Origin: Bacillus cereus
Lineage (GTDB): Bacteria > Bacillota > Bacilli > Bacillales > Bacillaceae_G
DNA: 34,789 nucleotides
Reading direction: 5' to 3'
NCBI RefSeq assembly: GCF_002584535.1
Contig: NZ_NUOT01000004.1
Coordinates: 1-34,789, forward strand
The notes under the pieces were generated by a model. That model was not told the DNA's origin. It did no database searches and saw nothing but the letters and a program-made list of their open reading frames with translations. The position numbers and the translations under genes were made by a program. Below are positions 29,804 through 34,789 of this stretch, in pieces (positions within the stretch are counted from its first letter, which is position 1; each line of letters starts with the position of its first letter).

Positions 29804-31492
29804 ATGGAATATAAAATTAAATTTGCAAAAAGTTTATTTGAAGTAATTGAATCAGAATTATCATTGGAACAGATTACAGATCTAATTGAAACGCCGAAGC
29901 AAGATGAATTCGGAGACGCAGCATTCCCTTGCTTCATGCTCGCCAAACAATATAAAAAAGCACCAGCAATTATCGCGAAAGAAATCGCTGAGAACTTAAA
30001 TGATTCATTTTTTACAAAAGTGGAGGCAGTTGGACCATATGTGAACGTGTTTTTCAACCGTCATATAGTAAGTGGTGATGTATTAAAAACGATTTTAGTT
30101 GAAAAAGAAGAATATGGACAGGGGTATTTTGGGCGAGAAAAAATAATAGTAATCGATTACTCTTCACCAAATATCGCGAAACCGTTCTCCATGGGACATT
30201 TACGTTCAACGATGATTGGGAATTCTTTAAAACATATCGCTGAAAAGTGTGGATATGAGGTTGTAGGAATTAATTATATTGGCGATTGGGGAACACAGTT
30301 CGGGAAATTAATTACCGCATATAAAAAATGGGGAAGTGAAGAACTTGTAAAAGAAGATCCAATTCGTGAATTATTCAAATTATATGTTCAATTCCACGAA
30401 GAAGTCAAAGAGAAGCCAGAGCTAGAAGAAGAAGGGCGTGCATGGTTTAAGAAATTAGAAGATGGTGATGAAGAAGCAGTCTTTCTATGGAACTGGTTCC
30501 GTCATGAATCTTTAAAAGAGTTCTCCCGTATTTATGAATTGCTTGGTGTTGAATTTACGAACTTCCAAGGAGAAGCTTTTTATAATGATAAAATGGATGA
30601 TTTTGTTGAGATTTTAGAAGAAAAAGGGCTATTAGAAGAATCTGATGGAGCGCAAGTTGTCAATTTAGAAAAAGAAAATATGCCACCATGTTTAATTAAA
30701 AAATCAGATGGAGCGACACTTTATGCAACGCGCGATTTAACAGCAGCACTATATCGTCAAAACACATATGCATTTGATAAAGCACTGTATGTAGTAGGAG
30801 CAGAACAAAGTTTGCACTTTACACAATTTTTCACGGTATTAAAGAAATTAGATTATAACTGGGTAGATGGGATGGCTCATGTACCATTTGGACTCATTTT
30901 AAAAGATGGTAAAAAGATGTCCACACGTAAGGGGAAAGTAGTATTACTAGAGGAAGTATTAGAAGAAGCGATTACGCTTGCAGAGCAAAATATTGAAGAG
31001 AAAAATCCAAACCTAAAGCAAAAAGAGGAGGTTGCTAAGCAAGTTGGTGTCGGAGCAGTCATTTTCCATGATTTGAAAAATGAACGTATGCACAATATTG
31101 AGTTCTCCTTAGAAAAAATGCTGAAATTCGAAGGAGAAACAGGACCGTATGTTCAATATACACATGCACGTGCTTGCTCTATTTTAAGAAAAGAAAATGC
31201 TGAATTTGAAATAGAGTCGTTTGAGTTAAGCGATGATTATAGTTGGAGTACGATAAAATTATTAAATAGATTTCCTGAGGTCATTGAAACAGCTTTTTCT
31301 AAAAATGAACCTTCGCATATTGCGAAATATTTGTTAGATGTAGCGCAGGCATTTAATAAATACTATGGAAATGTTCGAATTTTAGAAGATAATGAAGAGA
31401 AAGAAAGTAGACTTGCACTTGCTTATACTGTAACGATTGTATTAAAAGAAGGATTACGTTTACTTGGCATGGGCGCTCCAGAAGAGATGTAG
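29804..31492 (+). CDS. argS: Arginyl-tRNA synthetase
   Basis: The 562-residue class I synthetase has the ArgS N-terminal additional domain (about residues 1-110, with D-E-F-G-D-A-A-F-P-C), the HIGH-like motif S-P-N-I-A-K-P-F-S-M-G-H-L-R-S-T, I-G-D-W-G-T-Q-F-G, the KMSK-like K-K-M-S-T-R-K-G-K (about 370) and an all-helical anticodon-binding domain ending L-L-G-M-G-A-P-E-E-M. It attaches arginine to tRNA-Arg. AGGAGGGAG is 7 bases upstream of the ATG. It is controlled by the T-box in front. Bacillus cereus group genomes commonly have two argS genes, and this T-box-controlled type is likely the inducible one. Confidence 0.95.
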   Translation: MEYKIKFAKSLFEVIESELSLEQITDLIETPKQDEFGDAAFPCFMLAKQYKKAPAIIAKEIAENLNDSFFTKVEAVGPYVNVFFNRHIVSGDVLKTILVEKEEYGQGYFGREKIIVIDYSSPNIAKPFSMGHLRSTMIGNSLKHIAEKCGYEVVGINYIGDWGTQFGKLITAYKKWGSEELVKEDPIRELFKLYVQFHEEVKEKPELEEEGRAWFKKLEDGDEEAVFLWNWFRHESLKEFSRIYELLGVEFTNFQGEAFYNDKMDDFVEILEEKGLLEESDGAQVVNLEKENMPPCLIKKSDGATLYATRDLTAALYRQNTYAFDKALYVVGAEQSLHFTQFFTVLKKLDYNWVDGMAHVPFGLILKDGKKMSTRKGKVVLLEEVLEEAITLAEQNIEEKNPNLKQKEEVAKQVGVGAVIFHDLKNERMHNIEFSLEKMLKFEGETGPYVQYTHARACSILRKENAEFEIESFELSDDYSWSTIKLLNRFPEVIETAFSKNEPSHIAKYLLDVAQAFNKYYGNVRILEDNEEKESRLALAYTVTIVLKEGLRLLGMGAPEEM

Positions 31493-31573
31493 GTAAAGCA
31501 ATTTTATGATTCAAAATATCTCCGCACATTAATACAATATAAGTATTGAATTTTTATTAGGGAAATACTGTGG

Positions 31574-31602
31574 AGCTGCCTGTAAGCACAGGCAGCTTTT
31601 TT
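31574..31602 (+). terminator. Terminator of argS
   Basis: The 10-bp perfect stem AGCTGCCTGT-AAGC-ACAGGCAGCT is followed by TTTTTTAT. Confidence 0.9.
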
Positions 31603-31706
31603 ATATATAAGTAAGCGTTAAATATTTCCCACCTACTATTTGTAAATAACTCATGAGAGAATCTCCTTACATACTACATGTGGAGGTTTTTTTATAAAAA
31701 AACTGG

Positions 31707-31940
31707 ATGCTCTCAAATACACCGCGAAGTGCTAGAGAAAGTGTCATCATGTATAGTGTGGTTGAAACTGCAAAAGAGAACAATTTAAGTCTTTATCATC
31801 ATCTTAGTTATTTGTTTGAAACGCACCCCATATCAATTTAAACAACAAAGGGGAAATTGATATAGTCTTGCCGTGGTCAATTGATTTACAGTCTAGTTGC
31901 AGAGTGCCGAAAAAAAAGCGAAGGAAACAAAAAATAACTC
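31707..31940 (+). pseudogene. IS66-family transposase, 3' scar
   Basis: The frame at 31707 reads S-N-T-P-R-S-A-R-E-S-V-I-M-Y-S-V-V-E-T-A-K-E-N-N-L, then Y-H-H-L-S-Y-L-F-E. This is the C-terminal signature of IS66 transposases (N-T-P-R-G-A...I-Y-S-I-V-E-T-A-K-E-N-G-L). It stops at 31839 and the remaining tail L-P-W-S-I-D-L-Q-S-S-C-R-V-P continues in another frame from about 31865. The rest of the element is absent, so it is a dead remnant. Confidence 0.8.
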
Positions 31941-31988
31941 CAAAATCAACTTGTATTGTATATTTTAGAGTTACTTTAGTTTAGAACA

Positions 31989-31997
31989 TGTTAAAAT
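31989..31997 (+). promoter_or_regulatory. Probable extended -10 element
   Basis: TGTTAAAAT within AGAACATGTTAAAATAACC lies 39 bases upstream of the next gene; it matches the GAACATGTTACAAT at 26594. The GAACATGTT half-palindrome could also attract LexA, but the flanking CG/CG bases of a LexA box are missing. Confidence 0.35.
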
Positions 31998-32036
31998 AAC
32001 CATGTATGCAAACTATAGAAAGAGAATAAGGGAGTC

Positions 32037-33101
32037 ATGAGTTTGAAGAAGGCAGTGAAAGGTTTATTATGGGGTACAGGATCGATATTTGGTGCTGTCG
32101 CGGCATTTATTACGTATGTGGCAATTACGGATGTGAAGCATAAGGATATTGAGAAGTTGAAGGTGGCAAATAATAACGAGCGCGTTCTTAAAGTCGGGGA
32201 AGAGTTTAAGGCGACAACGTTTAATATTGGCTACGGCGGTTTAGATAAGGATCAAGATTTCTTCTTAGACGGAGGAACGGGTTCGCGCTCTAGTAGTAAA
32301 GAGCAAACAAAAAAGAATGTCAGCAATATGCTGTCTTTCTTACAAAATGAAGATTCTGATTTTATTTTAGTGCAAGAGATGGATGAGAAGTCACTTCGTT
32401 CATTTGATGTGAATCAGTATAAGGCGTTTCAAGATGGATTGAAAGATCATGCGTCTACGTTTGGTTATAACTTTAATGCGCAGTGGGTGCCGGTGCCAAT
32501 TAAGAAGCCGCACGGATATACGAACAGTGGCCTTGGTTCGTTCTCAAAATATAAAGTAGAAGAAGTGACGAGATATCAGCTTCCTGGAAGAGAAATGTGG
32601 CTTCGTCAATTATTCGAATTAGATCGAGCGATTGTTGAGCATAAGGTTCCAGTTGATAACGGGAAATATTTACGAATGGTGAACGTTCATTTATCTGCAT
32701 ATGACAAGGGCGGAAACATTCGAAAGCAACAAGTTGAGTTTTTGAAAGAGTATATGAATAAGCATTACAAAAATGGCGATTATATTGTGCTTGGCGGAGA
32801 CTGGAATCAGCTATTATCTGATGTGCAGTTAAAAGATCCGAAGTTTAAAGAAGAATGGCCAGAGTGGTTAGTACAGCTGCCAGAAGATTTCACTGATGGT
32901 GGGTTCCAGTGGGCTGTTGATGATACTGTTTGGACAGTTCGTGATAATGCGAAGAGCTATGTCCAAGATGAGAACTTCGTTACGATTATCGATGGATTTT
33001 TAGTGTCTCCAAATGTGGAGATTGTGAGCGTACAAGGGCATGATTTGAAGTTTGAAAACAGTGATCATAACCCGGTTAGCGCAGTGTTGAAGTTAAAATA
33101 G
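32037..33101 (+). CDS. Membrane-anchored endonuclease/exonuclease/phosphatase-family protein
   Basis: The 354-residue protein has one N-terminal membrane anchor (about residues 8-30) and an EEP fold with its catalytic motifs in order: T-F-N-I-G-Y-G, V-Q-E-M-D-E (metal-binding Glu), V-N-V-H-L-S-A, L-G-G-D-W-N-Q (Asp and Asn), D-G-F-L-V-S-P and N-S-D-H-N-P-V (catalytic His). Family members cut phosphodiesters in nucleic acids, phospholipids or inositol phosphates; here the anchor puts the domain probably outside the membrane. The substrate is unknown. Start ATG 32037 is only two bases from GGGAG; TTG 32043 at 8 bases is an equally plausible start. Confidence 0.8.
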   Translation: MSLKKAVKGLLWGTGSIFGAVAAFITYVAITDVKHKDIEKLKVANNNERVLKVGEEFKATTFNIGYGGLDKDQDFFLDGGTGSRSSSKEQTKKNVSNMLSFLQNEDSDFILVQEMDEKSLRSFDVNQYKAFQDGLKDHASTFGYNFNAQWVPVPIKKPHGYTNSGLGSFSKYKVEEVTRYQLPGREMWLRQLFELDRAIVEHKVPVDNGKYLRMVNVHLSAYDKGGNIRKQQVEFLKEYMNKHYKNGDYIVLGGDWNQLLSDVQLKDPKFKEEWPEWLVQLPEDFTDGGFQWAVDDTVWTVRDNAKSYVQDENFVTIIDGFLVSPNVEIVSVQGHDLKFENSDHNPVSAVLKLK

Positions 33102-33172
33102 TAGGGGAATGGCTCTATTGAAACGTTTGATACTTCAAGCAGTTAGAGGGAATTTTATGAAAGTAAAAGTGA

Positions 33173-33208
33173 AATGCTATCCTTTAAAAAAGGTAGCATT
33201 TTTTTTGT
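33173..33208. terminator. Bidirectional terminator
   Basis: The arms AATGCTATCCTT/AAGGTAGCATT with a 5-base loop are followed by TTTTTTTT; it lies between convergent genes. Confidence 0.8.
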
Positions 33209-33252
33209 GTTTTTGACTTTTAAAGTTCCGTTCCATCTTTTCTAGTATGTTG

Positions 33253-33717
33253 CTAGAAATGTACTCGACTATTTTTCACAGGTTCATACGTCCTATCTAG
33301 TAGTAAATTATAAGTAAGTCCAAGTAATACTAAAAAACCACCAATAACTTTACCAATAGACACATCTCCCGAGTTGAAAAAATCAATCAAAACTCCCATA
33401 AACAATTGCCCTACAAAAATCAATAACGTTAAATAGAAAGAAGATATCTTAGGAGTAATATAGTTTGATAATACAATTACAATAACACCTACTAACCCAC
33501 CTAAATACACTACAAATGGTATAGATTGCAATGTTGGAGTTGATACCTGAAGAGATTCATTGCTAAAGATTAAAAATAAAAATGAAAAAAACAGTCCCGT
33601 AATATAATTAACAAATGTCCCTTGGAAAATTCCAATTTTTGTTGCTAAGTTAGCATTAATAATTCTTGCAACTACAATGGAAATTCCAGCTAAAATGGCA
33701 ATACAGACATATAACAT
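33253..33717 (-). CDS. YdcZ-type DMT membrane protein, subunit 2 of a pair
   Basis: The 154-residue protein has five hydrophobic segments and the DUF606/YdcZ layout (M-L-Y-V-C-I-A-I-L-A-G, G-I-F-Q-G-T-F-V-N-Y-I-T-G-L near the first third). Its start at 33717 follows GGAGGGTGG by 4 bases; the frame from 33732 overlaps the neighbour's stop. Such proteins are half-size drug/metabolite-type transporters, often encoded as heterologous pairs. It is downstream of a similar gene and separated from it by only 14 bases, so the two probably form one transporter. The substrate is unknown. Confidence 0.8.
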   Translation of the reverse strand: MLYVCIAILAGISIVVARIINANLATKIGIFQGTFVNYITGLFFSFLFLIFSNESLQVSTPTLQSIPFVVYLGGLVGVIVIVLSNYITPKISSFYLTLLIFVGQLFMGVLIDFFNSGDVSIGKVIGGFLVLLGLTYNLLLDRTYEPVKNSRVHF

Positions 33718-33731
33718 GGTTCCACCCTCCA

Positions 33732-34154
33732 TTAAAAAATAGTCATTACAACGATTCCCGAAGAAATCAGTAGTAATCCAAACATTTTTTTCTTTTCAAA
33801 TTTCACAATCCTCATACCCAATAAGCCGAAATGATCGATAATAATAGATGAAACAGATTGCCCAAGTAGACTTAAAGCGATAGTAATAGAGACACCAAGT
33901 GCTGAGAAGCTAATATTACTAAACAATACAGTAAATACACCGATAGCTCCCGCGCTATAGAGGTAAAGCGGTATCCCTTTTTGCATGTGAAATTTGGACT
34001 TGCTAACAAGCAAAACAATGACAATGGCAACTAATCCAACGATATGAATTATCACACTAGACGTATAGTTACCTGTCATTTCAGATAAGATTCCATTTAA
34101 AGGAATCATAATGGCGATGAAAGCACCTATAATAATTGAGAGTAAATTATACAA
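33732..34154 (-). CDS. YdcZ-type DMT membrane protein, subunit 1 of a pair
   Basis: The 140-residue protein has five hydrophobic segments, starting M-Y-N-L-L-S-I-I-I-G-A-F-I-A-I-M-I-P-L-N-G. The conserved pattern I-x-x-P-x-N-G-x-L in segment 1 is typical of the YdcZ family. The start codon is TTG 34154 with AAGGGGGA 8 bases upstream. It is divergently arranged with a Crp/Fnr regulator gene and separated from it by 128 bases that contain two palindromes, so that regulator very likely controls this pair. Confidence 0.8.
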   Translation of the reverse strand: MYNLLSIIIGAFIAIMIPLNGILSEMTGNYTSSVIIHIVGLVAIVIVLLVSKSKFHMQKGIPLYLYSAGAIGVFTVLFSNISFSALGVSITIALSLLGQSVSSIIIDHFGLLGMRIVKFEKKKMFGLLLISSGIVVMTIF

Positions 34155-34189
34155 TGATGTTCCCCCTTTATAAATTTACATGTAATGTA

Positions 34190-34206
34190 TCACGATTAAA
34201 TCGTGA
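34190..34206. promoter_or_regulatory. Palindromic operator 1
   Basis: TCACGATTAAATCGTGA is a perfect inverted repeat around one central base, 35 bases upstream of the TTG start of the transporter pair. TCACG...CGTGA resembles half-sites bound by Crp/Fnr-type regulators. Confidence 0.5.
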
Positions 34207-34209
34207 GCT

Positions 34210-34229
34210 ACTATGACATATGTCATAGT
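34210..34229. promoter_or_regulatory. Palindromic operator 2
   Basis: ACTATGACATATGTCATAGT is a perfect 20-base palindrome. Its centre (between 34219 and 34220) is about 41.5 bases upstream of the start expected from the TATAAT at 34249-34254, the classical position of a class II Crp/Fnr activator site. Confidence 0.55.
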
Positions 34230-34282
34230 GAAAGAAAGAAATTTTCTTTATAATTATAATGAGTTACAAAGGTGGGGGATGT

Positions 34283-34789
34283 ATGAAGAAAATATGTAAT
34301 TCTCATAAGTTAGACGATTATGTGAAAAAGAATAAAATTGCATCATTTTTCAGCAATGACATGAAATCATATATGGAACTATTACTCTTTAAAAAGAATG
34401 AGTATATTTGTAAGGAGAATGAAGATATTCACTATCTGTATTTCTTTGTTGAAGGAAAAGCAAAGGCCTATAACACATTAAGTAATGGTAAATCTGTATT
34501 ATTATGTTTTTATGATACCTTACAAATGTTAGGGGATATTGAATTAATCCACTCTCAAAAAATTACTTCTAATGTACAAGTGATAGCGGATTCATATTGT
34601 ATTGGTCTACCTTTAGAAAAAGTTAGAGAACAATTGCTGAGTGATGCAACTTTTTTAAGGTGTATCTGCGGTTCTTTAGCTCATAAGTTAAATAGACTTT
34701 CAAAAAATAGTACAATTAATTTACTGTATCCTCTTGAAAATAGATTAGCGAGTTACATTCTTGCGACAGGAGAATGTACTACACATACT
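34283..34789 (+). CDS. Crp/Fnr-family regulator, YeiL-like, cut by the window end
   Basis: The visible 169 codons start M-K-K-I-C-N-S-H-K-L and form a cyclic-nucleotide-binding-type beta roll (about residues 35-120, with L-Y-F-F-V-E-G-K-A-K-A-Y and L-G-D-I-E-L-I) and the long dimer helix. The helix-turn-helix lies beyond the window. The pattern resembles YeiL and related Crp/Fnr proteins. AGGTGGGGG precedes the ATG. It is divergent from the YdcZ pair and its own promoter region carries a palindrome at -41.5, so self-regulation is likely. Cysteines at residues 5 and others could allow metal or redox sensing, but no cluster motif is clear. Confidence 0.75.
   Translation, partial: MKKICNSHKLDDYVKKNKIASFFSNDMKSYMELLLFKKNEYICKENEDIHYLYFFVEGKAKAYNTLSNGKSVLLCFYDTLQMLGDIELIHSQKITSNVQVIADSYCIGLPLEKVREQLLSDATFLRCICGSLAHKLNRLSKNSTINLLYPLENRLASYILATGECTTHT

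Noticed and set aside
31982-31997. LexA box before the EEP gene
   Set aside because: Only the inner GAACATGTT is present; the outer bases of the CGAAC..GTTCG consensus are missing, and an extended -10 explains the sequence.

Overview
The window looks like chromosomal DNA of a Bacillus cereus group bacterium. It is AT-rich with strong AGGAGG-type ribosome binding sites. It carries recognisable Bacillus housekeeping genes (bacilliredoxin BrxA, YpgQ, YpgR/CvfC, a YfmR-type ABC-F ATPase, a T-box-controlled argS), a SpoVS-like protein and a DUF3231 protein. All assignments come from reading motifs and recalled family sequences; no database search was run.

Layout. (1) About 1-11.5 kb is a decayed prophage. 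It starts with an early region of tiny genes, each preceded by a related hairpin plus leader unit. Then come a YopX-like protein, an ArpU-type late regulator and a short tyrosine integrase. A middle block holds a SpoVS paralogue, a WGxxGxxG-anchor secreted protein and a DUF3231 protein. A run of very small genes follows, ending at an HNH-endonuclease start that is fused to the 3' part of an endolysin, so the whole packaging and structural module is missing. An orphan polymorphic-toxin C-terminus with its immunity gene and a possible integrase tail close the region. (2) 11.9-16.1 kb is host backbone: a Q/P/Y-rich repeat protein, ypgQ, the ABC-F gene and a Bax-inhibitor-1-like membrane protein. 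(3) 16.1-17.5 kb is scarred DNA: a pseudogene with an in-frame stop, ssbB, a TetR tail and a partial second copy of ssb. (4) 18.0-26.1 kb is an accessory metabolic island: an EamA exporter, a GntR/FCD regulator, an SbnI-like free-serine kinase, SbnA and SbnB homologues, a second, frameshifted SbnI-like gene, and an alanine-racemase-family gene. (5) 26.6-31.5 kb is host backbone: cvfC/ypgR, a DCC thiol oxidoreductase, brxA, an RsmJ-like methyltransferase and T-box/argS. (6) 31.6-34.8 kb holds an IS66 scar, a membrane-anchored endonuclease/exonuclease/phosphatase protein, a YdcZ-type transporter pair, and a divergent Crp/Fnr regulator cut by the window end.

The most interesting system is the island in (4). 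The three enzymes needed to make L-2,3-diaminopropionate from serine and glutamate sit together: a serine kinase giving O-phosphoserine, SbnA giving the ACEGA intermediate, and SbnB releasing L-Dap. None of the siderophore synthetases that use L-Dap in staphyloferrin B, and no NRPS, is present in the window. A PLP racemase follows and an exporter and a regulator precede. This suggests a stand-alone diaminopropionate (possibly D-amino acid) pathway whose product and purpose are unknown.
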